Source of the DNA: DVEG01 sp964405435
GTDB taxonomy: Bacteria > Cyanobacteriota > Cyanobacteriia > Cyanobacteriales > Oscillatoriaceae
Direction: 5' to 3'
Length of the DNA stretch: 64,000 nucleotides
Assembly: GCA_964405435.1 (NCBI GenBank)
Contig: CAYOOD010000016.1
Location: 1-64,000, forward strand
A program made the position numbers and the translations under genes. Below the pieces are notes generated by a model. It searched no databases. It had not been told where the DNA came from and saw only the letters and a list, made by a program, of their open reading frames with translations. This document shows positions 26,236 through 35,539 of this stretch, in pieces; position 1 is the first letter of the stretch; the number at the start of each line of letters is the position of its first letter.

Positions 26236-27243
26236 GGCACCTTTTGGGATAGCAGCTTGGCTAGAAAGGTACGGGCTATCGCATTCGGGCGATCGCTCGC
26301 TGGTTTGACTCGAGGACGGTTCCCCGGACGCGATAGCACCTGATTACAGTTTGGGGGGAGATTTCTCGGGGGTGTTTGTAGAAATGGGGCCTTGACGATG
26401 GCCGCACTTTGGCCCGCGCGCGCTCTTTTCGAGCGATCGCGCTTCCTTTATCGTAAAAGTCCCCCAATCCCTTTATATCGAATATTAATAACAACAAATG
26501 TTTAGAAAGGGTCGCTCCACCCGAGTTTAACTCGGCTTTTGGCAATTTTTGGGGGATGTAGCGGGAGCGTCGCTCCCGTCGGGGAGTCGAGAGAAAGCGC
26601 TGCAGGCTAGGTAGCGCGATCGCTTCTCGGCAGGTACACCCTGGAAAGGCACGGCTTGCAGTGGTTTGACATCAGCTATCTTGCCAAAAATATCAGCGGG
26701 CTGTCGCCTGTCAGTTCGCGTGCCTCTCACAATCGTTTTCTGACCGCACGGGCACTGCGGCTGTTCCTAGGCCAGATCTATCTTCCAATCCTCTGCTCCC
26801 ACGGCCCCATCTTGTTACAAAAATTTGCAATTGAAAGGCGCGTTCTCTGCCACTCCTGACGTTGCTTGGTTGAGGCTGGCGCTTCTGAGCCAGCCTCAAA
26901 TTCTCTTCCTCGACTCAACAGGCTTCTTTTGGAAAGCTAGCGGGCGTCATCACTTAAATCTAGGAATATGTGCTGTTAGAAAAGCGGGCCTTCCTAAAGT
27001 GAAGGTTTGCAGGAGTGTTACAAGTGCGAAACGTTTGCACTCTTACAAAGAGTAACACATTGTTTAGTATCTGCGAGGCTGTCTATTTTCTTTTTTAGAA
27101 AAAATTTTCCAGTAGTGTCAGGGGCGGTCATCTTATTATAACATATATTGAAAGGTGGGTAATGCTTGTTTTCTAAACTGCAAAGGCGCAGAGAACGCAG
27201 AGGGAGAGAAAGAAAAGAGCTTTTTAGGGTTGGCTGTCAATAC
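26236..27243. other. 1-kb intergenic region upstream of topA
   Basis: No supported gene. It contains a palindrome CGGGAGCG-T-CGCTCCCG near 26561, a perfect 11-bp hairpin TTGAGGCTGGC (26870-26880) / GCCAGCCTCAA (26889-26899) with a weak pyrimidine tail, and tandem CGCAGAGAACGCAGAG units near 27186 of the STRR type. The GC content drops after about 27040. Confidence 0.45.
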
Positions 27244-27639
27244 TTATTTGTGAGTGCCCGTAATTTTTTGAGGGAGTTGGGGAGGTGGTGAGGAAGGATT
27301 TTCGCCATTGCGGAATTCTTTGAGCAGCCTGAAAAAATTTTCAAATGCCGCTCGCTCATCGACCGAATAAAAAAGAATAATGCTATCCCAACCGTGATTA
27401 GATGTAATGTTAAATTTTTCCTGTATCCAATTTTGAAATTTTTCAAATTCTCCTTCTTCTTCTGTTGGTTCCAAGCCAAGCTCAGACCGAGCCAAGCTAT
27501 ATCCCGTCAAAACCATACTGAGACGGGTAATCGACTTTTTTCCCAAATACATGCCGGGTCTTTCCTCGATTCTTCGCAGCAGATCGTAGAAATATTCAGA
27601 TTTACTTGTTCCTTTGCTTTGCGGAAACTCTTGTTGCAT
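27244..27639 (-). CDS. Probable immunity protein of a toxin pair
   Basis: A 131-residue soluble protein. The pattern RIEERPGMYLGKKSITRLSM, then a Gly-Tyr segment, then FEKFQNWIQEKF, GWDSIILFY and ERAAFENFFRLLKEF, is that of a family I recall beside polymorphic toxins. It starts 11 nt after the toxin gene on the same strand, as immunity genes usually do. The Pro-rich end (SSPPPQLPQ) is probably disordered. The assignment as immunity rests on position and partial recognition. Confidence 0.7.
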   Translation of the reverse strand: MQQEFPQSKGTSKSEYFYDLLRRIEERPGMYLGKKSITRLSMVLTGYSLARSELGLEPTEEEGEFEKFQNWIQEKFNITSNHGWDSIILFYSVDERAAFENFFRLLKEFRNGENPSSPPPQLPQKITGTHK

Positions 27640-27650
27640 GGAACCTGCCT

Positions 27651-28034
27651 TTAAAAGTATTCTTCCGTTACCTGAAAATTACGGCCTGAAAATATTTTAG
27701 CATGAAATTGTAAATTTGCCATCCATTCATCTCTGGGCAGTCCCTGATGGTGGTGGTTGTCAAAAACTACTTCTACGCCATTAATGATAATGGCGATTCC
27801 TTGATGTCGGCCATTTTCAGAAATCGCCTCTCCTGGGATAGTATCGTCATAAATGTAGTTGTTCGGCTTGACTGTCGAGCCAGTGTAAAGCTTGATGCGC
27901 TTACCATGAATTCCTTGATTTGTCAAGTATTCCTGGATGGCGTCAGCGCATTCTACACAGTAATAGTTTTCAAATCCTCTGGCAATTTCACCGAGCTGCC
28001 GAATTTGTTCCGTCCGAATCTCGATAATGTCCAC
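27651..28034 (-). CDS. Papain-fold toxin domain protein
   Basis: A 127-residue protein formed almost entirely of a papain-fold toxin domain (Tox-PL type). The predicted catalytic residues are Cys29 (YYCVECADAI; Cys26 is an alternative), His77 (NGRHQGIAI) and Asp92 (VVFDNHHHQGLP). Toxins of this group are usually the C-terminal end of large secreted proteins; here there is no delivery domain, no signal peptide and no Rhs/VENN segment, so it is either a solo toxin or a detached toxin tip. The downstream gene probably gives immunity. Divergent from the broken DUF6745-like gene. Confidence 0.75.
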   Translation of the reverse strand: MDIIEIRTEQIRQLGEIARGFENYYCVECADAIQEYLTNQGIHGKRIKLYTGSTVKPNNYIYDDTIPGEAISENGRHQGIAIIINGVEVVFDNHHHQGLPRDEWMANLQFHAKIFSGRNFQVTEEYF

Positions 28035-28051
28035 CCCTTTTTACAAATGCT

Positions 28052-29222
28052 ATGAATCAATTTAACATCAACCTCAGTCCCGAACAACAGGCTTTAATCC
28101 CGCTGTATGGAGAAAAGTGGCGGCAAATCGCTATACAACTGGGGCCAATAGATTCCCAAAAAGCTTCTTTATCTGTAAAAAAACTTTATAGGTTAATGGG
28201 ATGGAAAGAACCGGAGGTTATTTTTGTGGAAAGCCCTCGTGCGGCTTGTGACTATTTTTTTATTAGCCTGATGGGCGACCGACTAAATAGCCTCACAGTC
28301 AGGCAGATAAAAAAACAACTGGAGAGCCTTTTAGGAAGAGCGCTGGTGAGCCAAATAAGAGGACAATTTATCGGCTCACTTAAACAAAACTTCATCTGGC
28401 TGTCCTACTACTCGCGATACAGAGAATGGATTATATTGCAGAACCAAATGGAAAGCTGGGTATCTAGGCGCACGCGAAGTCCATCTCAGTTTTTACAGCC
28501 CGAATTAGAAACTTACCTGCAAAGTAAATTAAAAAATTTCCACTGGCGGCAAGTAAAAAGTAAGCTGCGGAACTTTATATATCAAGGTATCATACCCGAA
28601 TATGTGGCGACCGATTGCTGTTGGGGAGATTATTATTTTTCTGTAATAAATGGAACGGGCGATCGCTTTGCCTGGGAAGCGTTCAAGGCGCTGGTTTCTT
28701 CTTGCGGCTGGGTTGACCCATTTGAAAAGGTTTGCGTGGTGTGCGTGAAGCGAAGCTATCGCGATAGCGAATCGCCCCCACCACCTCTCTTTTGACGAGC
28801 AACACCGCCTGCACGCCGAAGGCTCCCCCGCGATACAATTTGCTGACGGATTCAGCGTCTACGCTTATCACGGCGTCAGATTGCCGGAAGAATACGGAAA
28901 ACTCCACCCGAACCAGTGGCGCTCTGAATGGCTCTTGTCAGAAACCAACGCCGAACTCAAGCGCGTGCTGATTCAGGGAATCGGTTACGCCCGCCTTTGC
29001 CAGGAATTGCAAGCAATTGAGTTAGATGCTTGGCGAGAGTATGCCCTGTTAAAAATAGAGGCGCGCGTAGATATCGAGCCAATTTACCTGTTAAAAATGA
29101 CTTGTCCCAGCACCGGTTACATTCACGCGCTCCGGGTGCCGCCGACTGTGATATCGGCTCGCGAGGCGATTCGCTGGGTAAATTGGGGCGTCGATCCAGA
29201 GGAATTCTCTATGGAAACCTGA
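28052..29222 (+). pseudogene. DUF6745-like gene broken by a 25-nt palindrome
   Basis: The first frame (28052-28795) encodes 247 residues, starting LSPEQQALIPLYGEKWRQIA, with the family-like EPEVIFVESPRAAC and WVDPFEKVCVVC. The next frame (from about 28784, in the third register) continues with LSFDEQHRLHAEGSPAIQFA, then RLPEEYGKLHPNQW and ends WVNWGVDPEEFSMET at 29222. Together they are one full-length protein. The break lies at 28746-28770, where a 25-nt palindrome shifts the frame; without it the reading is VCDRPHHLSFDE. The family name is from memory. The second part could be translated from an ATG at 28881, but probably the gene is dead. Confidence 0.85.
28746..28770. repeat. 25-nt palindrome inserted in a coding HIP1 site
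   Basis: TGAAGCGAAGCTATCGCGAT followed by AGCGA, between GCG (28743-28745) and ATCGCC (28771). Deleting it restores GCGATCGCC and the reading frame. Confidence 0.85.
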
Positions 29223-29457
29223 AATTTATTTCATGGGTAACTTAGGGCAAATTGTGCGGGGAAAAGGGGCGATCGCTCCCTGTTGCCTGGGGCAGCCCGA
29301 CTGAGACGCGAATCGAGGAGGCAAAGGAGCGCAAATCGCCGCTCGCCTGGAGAAAGGGGCAGGTAAGGGGGTAAAATGCAATATTGTAAAAAAATTTTAA
29401 CGAGCTAACCTCACGCCCGTTGTTGCCGAGCAACACCCTACAACCTGCCTAAACTGT

Positions 29458-31008
29458 ATGAATTTTGCCAATCTTGTAGCCCAGCTAAATGCCGGGACGA
29501 TCTGGCCCGAGGGGATTGTTATTATCACCCTAGTTGTGGTAATGGTGTACGACCTGATTGTGGGGCGTGCTTCCTCCCGCTGGACGCCCTATATCGCGAT
29601 CGCCGGTCTTCTCGCCTCTACTGTCGCCCTCTACTATCAGTGGGATAATACCAACCCGATCGCGTTCCTGGGCGGGTTTAACGGCGACGCCCTGAGTATC
29701 GTTTTTCGCGGCATTGTCGCCCTCTCCGCCGCCGTGACGATTATGATGTCCATCACCTACGTCGAGCAAAGCGGTACGGCTCTGGCGGAATTCATTACGA
29801 TTCTGCTTACCGCCACCACGGGGGCAATGTTCCTCTGCGGCGCAGACGAGCTGGTGATGATTTTCATCTCCCTGGAAACGCTCAGTATCGCCTCTTACCT
29901 GCTCACCGGCTACATGAAGCGCGATCCGCGCTCCAATGAAGCAGCGCTGAAATACCTGCTGATTGGGGCTTCCAGCTCGGCAGTGTTTCTCTACGGCGTT
30001 TCGCTGCTGTACGGCATGTCTGGCGGCGAAACCCGCCTGAGCGCGATCGCAACCGGCATCGCCAGTGCCAACGCCGGACAGTCTCTAGCAGTCGTTATCG
30101 CCCTTGTATTCGCGATCGCGGGCATCTCCTTCAAAATCTCCGCCGTCCCCTTCCACCAGTGGACGCCTGACGTTTACGAAGGTTCTCCCACCCCCGTTGT
30201 CGCCTTCCTTTCCGTCGGTTCCAAAGCCGCCGGTTTCGCCCTCGCCATCCGCCTGCTCACAACCGCCTTTCCCTTGGTACAAGAGCAGTGGCAGTTCGTC
30301 TTTACCGCCCTCGCCATCCTCAGCATGGTGCTCGGTAACGTCGTCGCCCTCGCCCAAACCAGCATGAAGCGGATGCTCGCCTACTCCTCCATCGCGCAGG
30401 CGGGCTTTGTCATGCTCGGCTTGATTGCCGGAACAGAAGCCGGTTACGCCAGCATGGTTTTTTACCTGCTGATTTACCTGTTTATGAACCTGGGGGGTTT
30501 CACCTGCGTGATTCTCTTCTCCCTGCGTACCGGCACCGATCAAATTGCCGAATACTCCGGCTTGCATCAAAAAGACCCCCTCCTCACCTTAGCCTTGAGC
30601 ATTTGCTTGCTCTCCCTGGGCGGCATTCCGCCCCTCGCCGGTTTCTTCGGCAAACTTTACCTGTTCTGGGCAGGTTGGCAAGCCGGACTTTATGGCTTGG
30701 TGCTGCTGGGGTTGGTGACGAGCGTTGTCTCGATTTACTATTACATTCGCGTCGTCAAGATGATGGTGGTGAAAGAACCCCAGGAAATGTCCGACGCCGT
30801 GAAAAATTATCCGCCCATCCGCTGGAATTTGATCGGACTGCGCCCCTTGCAAGTGGGTTTGGTGCTGACGTTAATCGCGACTTCTCTGGCTGGGATTTTG
30901 TCGAATCCCCTGTTTAGTCTGGCGAATGATTCCGTCACCCGCACTCCCATGTTGCAAGCGGCGATCGTTCACAAGCCGTCTGTGGCATCTGCGGCGAAGC
31001 TGGATTAA
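29458..31008 (+). CDS. ndhB: NAD(P)H-quinone oxidoreductase subunit 2
   Basis: Membrane proton-pumping subunit of the thylakoid NDH-1 complex (respiration, cyclic electron flow, CO2 uptake). 516 residues with about 14 hydrophobic helices. The conserved antiporter-like core contains MIFISLETLSIASYLLTGYM, EAALKYLLIGASSSA, FKISAVPFHQWTPDVYEG and SMKRMLAYSSIAQAGFV, with the essential Glu and Lys residues of the family. It begins MNFANLVAQLNAG. It has its own terminator at 31036-31067. The accessory patch lies between it and topA. Confidence 0.97.
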   Translation: MNFANLVAQLNAGTIWPEGIVIITLVVVMVYDLIVGRASSRWTPYIAIAGLLASTVALYYQWDNTNPIAFLGGFNGDALSIVFRGIVALSAAVTIMMSITYVEQSGTALAEFITILLTATTGAMFLCGADELVMIFISLETLSIASYLLTGYMKRDPRSNEAALKYLLIGASSSAVFLYGVSLLYGMSGGETRLSAIATGIASANAGQSLAVVIALVFAIAGISFKISAVPFHQWTPDVYEGSPTPVVAFLSVGSKAAGFALAIRLLTTAFPLVQEQWQFVFTALAILSMVLGNVVALAQTSMKRMLAYSSIAQAGFVMLGLIAGTEAGYASMVFYLLIYLFMNLGGFTCVILFSLRTGTDQIAEYSGLHQKDPLLTLALSICLLSLGGIPPLAGFFGKLYLFWAGWQAGLYGLVLLGLVTSVVSIYYYIRVVKMMVVKEPQEMSDAVKNYPPIRWNLIGLRPLQVGLVLTLIATSLAGILSNPLFSLANDSVTRTPMLQAAIVHKPSVASAAKLD

Positions 31009-31035
31009 TTTCTCACTTGGGTAAATTTGTGAAAA

Positions 31036-31067
31036 CGCCTGACTGGAAAGAGTCGGGCGTTTTTTTA
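31036..31067 (+). terminator. ndhB terminator
   Basis: Stem CGCCTGACT/AGTCGGGCG (one G-U pair), loop GGAAAG, then TTTTTTT. Confidence 0.9.
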
Positions 31068-31167
31068 TGAAAAGCCGGGATTGGGGGATTACGGGGATTT
31101 TTGGGGGTTGTGAGGGGAGGCAGGTTGGCGGGAGAGCATCCCAATTTTGTAAATATGTATGTAGCTG

Positions 31168-31241
31168 GTAGGGGCGAAGCATTCGCGCATAAATCTCTAG
31201 AGTAAACCGACAGATTATCTACGCGAATGCTTCGCCCCTAC
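31168..31241. repeat. Interspersed palindromic repeat, copy upstream of LRV genes
   Basis: Starts GTAGGGGCGAAGCATTCGCG and ends CGCGAATGCTTCGCCCCTAC, perfect inverted termini of 20 nt. It is followed by TGGGCTGCTCC, similar to the flank of the other copies. The first LRV frame is open into this repeat, which argues for the downstream start at 31293. Confidence 0.85.
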
Positions 31242-31292
31242 ACAAGTGGGCTGCTCCTGGTTTGCGGGATGTGGGATAATAAGAAGAAAACC

Positions 31293-32579
31293 ATGATGAG
31301 TCAGGCTGATACTCCCCTAACTCCTGAAGAAGAAGCCGTCAGTGAAACTACGTCGCAGCAGCGGCTTGCAGAGCTGGCTGAGGAAAGTAGCGATTTGGCG
31401 CGACTGGTGGCTGGAAATGCGATCGCAGCTCCAGAATTGCTGCTGCGATTGAGTACCAGCGGCGACGCGATCGTCCGTCAGAATGTAGCGGCGAATCCCA
31501 ATACCCCCACACAGGTTTTGCTAGAAATAGCGGATGAGTTTCCGGCGGAAGTTTTGCAAAATCCCATCTTTTCTCTATTATTTCTGGAAAATCCCGAGTT
31601 CCTGAACAAAATGCCCGGGCGCTCCGTTGCGAGTGTACTGAGGCAGGATGGGGTGCCCGTTTTTTTTCTGGAGTGGGCAGGGAATCGCGGCGATACGGGC
31701 TTGCGATTGGTGGTAGCGATGAATGCCAATACGCCAAAGACAGTATTAGAAAAACTGAGAAATAATCATAATGCTCAGGTGAGAGAAGCAGTAGAAATGC
31801 ACGTCAATATAGCCGGCGAAATGAGTAGCGGTTGGGATGAGGAAGCTTCAACCGTATTAGCTACGACTAGCGGCTTGCGGCTCAAAGGATCTTATCTGTT
31901 AGAGATAGCTGAGATAGGGTTAATTTCGGAAAAAGCGCTCGCGTTTTTACCGAAGGACGAATATTATTATAGCGAAGTGCTAGAATTGGTTTTAAAGCCT
32001 GCAAATATACCGGTGCCGTTGAAATTCAATCTCATTATGCAGGGGAGTATGGCAGTTGGGGCGAATCCTCAAACCCCGAAAGAAATTCTGGAAGAGTTGG
32101 CGCAGGATAGCGATTGGGAGGTGCGGCAGGCGATCGCTTGCAATCCCAACGCGCCAGAAACTATACTGAAAATGTTAGCTACAGATAGAGTGTTTACAGT
32201 TCGCCAAGAGGTGGCGGCTAATCCCAGTACGCCTGTGGAGCTATTAGAGCTGCTAATTGGCGATAAGGATTGGTGCGTGCGACGTGAAGCGATCGCGCAT
32301 TACTTGCAGGGCAATTCATCCAGGTTGCAGAAGGTACTCGAATGCTATCTCGAAAAATTTACCCCTGCATACAACCATTTTATCCTGCTGTTGCACCCCC
32401 AAATTCCTGAAATGTTGCTGAAACATTACAGCAAATCGTCTGTATGGCTGGATCGATACGCGATCGCGTCTAATCCGAATACCCCACTCGATACCCTGCG
32501 AGTTTTAACTGGAGATGCTAACCGCATCGTCCGCGCTGCGGCGAGAGCAAATTGGCAAAATAGCCCTTTACATCTATAA
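31293..32579 (+). CDS. Leucine-rich-repeat-variant (LRV) protein 1
   Basis: A 428-residue soluble alpha-helical repeat protein. Repeats of about 24 residues follow the LRV pattern NPNTP-xx-LxxLA-xD-xxxVRxxVA, for example NVAANPNTPTQVLLEIAD, AIACNPNAPETILKMLATD and EVAANPSTPVELLELLIGD. The N-terminal module, including FPAEVLQNPIFSLLFLENPE, and the C-terminal module (FILLLHPQIPE to IVRAAARANWQN) are shared with the next gene, but there are fewer repeats between them. I start at ATG 31293 because the frame upstream enters an interspersed repeat. LRV solenoids bind proteins; no enzyme motif is visible. Confidence 0.88.
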   Translation: MMSQADTPLTPEEEAVSETTSQQRLAELAEESSDLARLVAGNAIAAPELLLRLSTSGDAIVRQNVAANPNTPTQVLLEIADEFPAEVLQNPIFSLLFLENPEFLNKMPGRSVASVLRQDGVPVFFLEWAGNRGDTGLRLVVAMNANTPKTVLEKLRNNHNAQVREAVEMHVNIAGEMSSGWDEEASTVLATTSGLRLKGSYLLEIAEIGLISEKALAFLPKDEYYYSEVLELVLKPANIPVPLKFNLIMQGSMAVGANPQTPKEILEELAQDSDWEVRQAIACNPNAPETILKMLATDRVFTVRQEVAANPSTPVELLELLIGDKDWCVRREAIAHYLQGNSSRLQKVLECYLEKFTPAYNHFILLLHPQIPEMLLKHYSKSSVWLDRYAIASNPNTPLDTLRVLTGDANRIVRAAARANWQNSPLHL

Positions 32580-32637
32580 TAGCATGTACGCTCCTTAAAA
32601 GCCAGTTAAAATACTTTAAAAAAATAAAATCATTTTT

Positions 32638-34476
32638 ATGACAAATCCGCCCAGCGAACAACCAACCCCCGCTCAACTAGCTGCCGACGCAAAGACGCCA
32701 CCAGAGATACTTGCGGGGCTGGCAAAAATCAGTACCGAATTAGCGCGAACTGTTGCCGCCAACCCTGGCGCACCGCCCGACTTGCTGCGAGAACTGGCTG
32801 AGAGCGCAGACGAGGCTACCTGCCAGAATCTAACGGCAAATCCCAATACTCCCACTGATGTTTTACTGGAATTAGGCAGCGATTTTCCCGGAGAACTACT
32901 CAATAATGTAGTTTTTTCTTTATTGCTGCTAGAAACGCCCGATTTAGTGGAAAAAATCCCCTTTCAAACCATCTATAAACTTCTCGCCTATGAAGAGGTG
33001 CCCGATTCTTTTCTGGAGTGGGCAGGGAATGAATCAAATGAGAGTATAATTTTAGCAGTAGCAGCGAATCCCAAAACTCCAAAAGCCGTATTGGAAAAGT
33101 TGGAGCGGCGGGAACACAATAGTCAGGAAACAGTACAAGCACTGCGGCTGCACGTCAATTTAGCTGGAGAAATGACGGAAAGCTGGGATGAGATAGTGCA
33201 GCAAGCGATCGCGTCTGTTTCTCTCATATACAAGGAGGAGGAATATTGGCCAGAATTAGCGCGGATGGATTTAATCCCAGATTGGGTTTTTCAGACCGTG
33301 CTAAAAGCTAAAGAGAATCTCGCGTTTGTTCGAGCGATCGCCCCACATATCCGCGATTCTTCACTCTTGCTAAAGCATTTAGGAAAAGATAGCATTGCCT
33401 CTGTTCAGGATTCCCTAGTTCGCAATGAAAACACGCCGCCAACCCTGCTAAAAATTTTTGCAGAAGATGCAGATAATAAAATCCGTGTCTTGGCTGCCCG
33501 CCATCCTAAAGCTACCTTGAAAATGCTGAGAAAGTTAGCGGAAGATGAAAGCGCTGATGTGCGCGCTGCTGTAGCTGAAAATCTCAATACGCCCGTAAAA
33601 ATTATAGAACAACTGGCGAAAGATCGCTACCCTGGTATGTCTCTATCCGTGGCGCAAAATCCCCGCACGCCCGTGAAAATCCTGGACGATCTAGCTAGGC
33701 ATAAAAATGCTGATGTCCGCGTTAAAGTAGCCTTTAATCCCAAAACCCCTGAAAAAATTTTGATTCAGTTAGCCAGGGATAAAGAAGAAAAAGTTCGCTA
33801 CGCAGTTGCCGAGAATCCGCACCTGCCAAGGCGAATATTAGAAGCCTTTTATAAAGAAACTAATCAAGTTTTACATGAGGCACTTGCTCTCAATCCCAGT
33901 ACGCCCAAGAGAATTCTGGAAATCCTGGCTGCAAATACCGAATTTGTGCTTCGCTACAATGTAGCTGACAACCCCAGCACCCCCGAAAGGATTCTGGAGC
34001 AGTTGGCGAGGGATGAAGAAAGTTATGTTTGCGCCAGGGTTGCCTCTAATCCGAATACTCCCGAAAGGATTCTGGAGCTGCTAGCAAACAATGAAGAGTT
34101 TGTAGTTAGCGAAAATTTGGCAAAAAATCCCAACACTCCTGTCAGAGTTTTCGAGCGGATACTTTCAAGAAGCAAGTGGCAAATAGAGAGCGCGCTTTAT
34201 GTAAGCAAACACCCTGAAGTTTTGCCAGCGGTGCTGGAACACTTAGCCAAACATTTTATCCCTTCTTTTAGCCGTTTCATCGTTTTCTCTCACCCGCAGA
34301 CGCCTGCAACTACACTGGCAAAAAATTGCCGCTCGGTTGTTTGGCTGGAGAGATACGCGATCGCTTCTCACGCCAATACCCCACGCGATACCCTCCGTAT
34401 TTTAACCAGAGACGGCAACCGAGTTGTCCGCGCTGCAGCCCAAGCCAATTTGCAAAATCGCCAAACCGAGGGATAA
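32638..34476 (+). CDS. Leucine-rich-repeat-variant (LRV) protein 2
   Basis: A 612-residue paralogue of the preceding protein, with the same terminal modules (ELLNNVVFSLLLLETPDL near residue 85; IVFSHPQTPAT to RVVRAAAQANLQN at the end) but about ten LRV repeats in the middle, such as VAFNPKTPEKILIQLARDKE, VADNPSTPERILEQLARDEE and VASNPNTPERILELLANNEE. Adjacent repeats are very alike, suggesting recent expansion. It has no signal or membrane segment. The gap to LRV1 is 58 bp and to the ATPase 61 bp, so the four genes are probably one operon. Confidence 0.9.
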   Translation: MTNPPSEQPTPAQLAADAKTPPEILAGLAKISTELARTVAANPGAPPDLLRELAESADEATCQNLTANPNTPTDVLLELGSDFPGELLNNVVFSLLLLETPDLVEKIPFQTIYKLLAYEEVPDSFLEWAGNESNESIILAVAANPKTPKAVLEKLERREHNSQETVQALRLHVNLAGEMTESWDEIVQQAIASVSLIYKEEEYWPELARMDLIPDWVFQTVLKAKENLAFVRAIAPHIRDSSLLLKHLGKDSIASVQDSLVRNENTPPTLLKIFAEDADNKIRVLAARHPKATLKMLRKLAEDESADVRAAVAENLNTPVKIIEQLAKDRYPGMSLSVAQNPRTPVKILDDLARHKNADVRVKVAFNPKTPEKILIQLARDKEEKVRYAVAENPHLPRRILEAFYKETNQVLHEALALNPSTPKRILEILAANTEFVLRYNVADNPSTPERILEQLARDEESYVCARVASNPNTPERILELLANNEEFVVSENLAKNPNTPVRVFERILSRSKWQIESALYVSKHPEVLPAVLEHLAKHFIPSFSRFIVFSHPQTPATTLAKNCRSVVWLERYAIASHANTPRDTLRILTRDGNRVVRAAAQANLQNRQTEG

Positions 34477-34537
34477 TAGTATTTTGGCAAAAATTTACCC
34501 AGTTCTTAGCTGGATACTTTTCTAACCCTAAAATCGC

Positions 34538-35539
34538 ATGACTCCTGCTGCGTTAAAAGCCTACCTTGACAGCCTAGTCAGCAAAAACCTGCAAATCAGC
34601 ACGATGATTTGGGGAGCCCCCGGCATCGGCAAATCTAGCATCGTCGCCCAAGTTGCCAGCAAGCACAAAATCGACTTCGTAGACGTGCGCCTCTCTCAAC
34701 TCGCTCCGACGGATTTGCGCGGCTTGCCGGTTCCTGAAGGGGGCGTCTCCAAATGGTATCCGCCGGAATTCCTGCCCCGCGCCGGCAGCGGCATCTTATT
34801 TCTCGACGAACTGAATATGGCTCCCCCGGCAATGCAGGGGATGGCGCAGCAGTTGATTTTAGATCGGCGCGTGGGTTCCTACACCGTACCGGAAAACTGG
34901 TTTGTGTGGGCAGCGGGCAACCGAAAAGAAGACCGCGCTGCTGTTTTTGACATGCCTTCTCCCCTCGCCAATCGCTTTTTACACCTGCAAGTCGAGCCGG
35001 ATTTCGAGAGTTTTAAAGCTTACGCGATCGCAGCGAAAGTACACGAACAGGCGATCGCCTTTCTGTCTTTCCGCCCTTCTTTGCTGCACAAAATAGACCC
35101 CCAGCAACCCGCTTGGCCCTCTCCTCGCTCTTGGGTGATGGCCAGCCACTTGCACGAAGCCGGACTGGATATTGCCCCCGCCGTCGGCAGCGCCGCCGCA
35201 GCCGAATTTGATGCGTTTGTCAATCTCTACCAAAATTTGCCCGACTTGAATCGAATTTTCAGCGGCGAGGGAGATAGCATTCCTTTTCCATTCGAGCCTT
35301 CCATTTGCTACGCCACTACGATCGGTTTGGCGGTGCGCGCCGCCGATGCTGCGCAAGGTTACAACGCTTTCACTTGGTTGAGTCAGGTGGCAACTCCTGA
35401 GTGGGTGCAGTTATTTGCCACAGATTTGTTCCGCCAGATGCGAGCCAAAGGTAAAATGGGAGTATTGGCTCAGCTCGTGCAAAAAGACGAAAACTTAAAA
35501 GCTTTTCTGAAAGATTTTCAGGGGTTGGTAGGGTTGTGA
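34538..35539 (+). CDS. MoxR-type AAA+ ATPase
   Basis: A 333-residue AAA+ protein. Walker A is MIWGAPGIGKSSIV (about 23-36), Walker B is GILFLDELNMAPP, sensor 1 is WFVWAAGNRKED, and the arginine-finger region is MPSPLANRFLHLQVE. MoxR ATPases act as chaperone-like remodelling machines together with VWA-domain proteins, and the next gene encodes one, overlapping by 4 nt (stop and start share GTGA). This coupling implies stoichiometric synthesis. The target is unknown; the LRV proteins encoded upstream are the obvious candidates. Confidence 0.92.
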   Translation: MTPAALKAYLDSLVSKNLQISTMIWGAPGIGKSSIVAQVASKHKIDFVDVRLSQLAPTDLRGLPVPEGGVSKWYPPEFLPRAGSGILFLDELNMAPPAMQGMAQQLILDRRVGSYTVPENWFVWAAGNRKEDRAAVFDMPSPLANRFLHLQVEPDFESFKAYAIAAKVHEQAIAFLSFRPSLLHKIDPQQPAWPSPRSWVMASHLHEAGLDIAPAVGSAAAAEFDAFVNLYQNLPDLNRIFSGEGDSIPFPFEPSICYATTIGLAVRAADAAQGYNAFTWLSQVATPEWVQLFATDLFRQMRAKGKMGVLAQLVQKDENLKAFLKDFQGLVGL

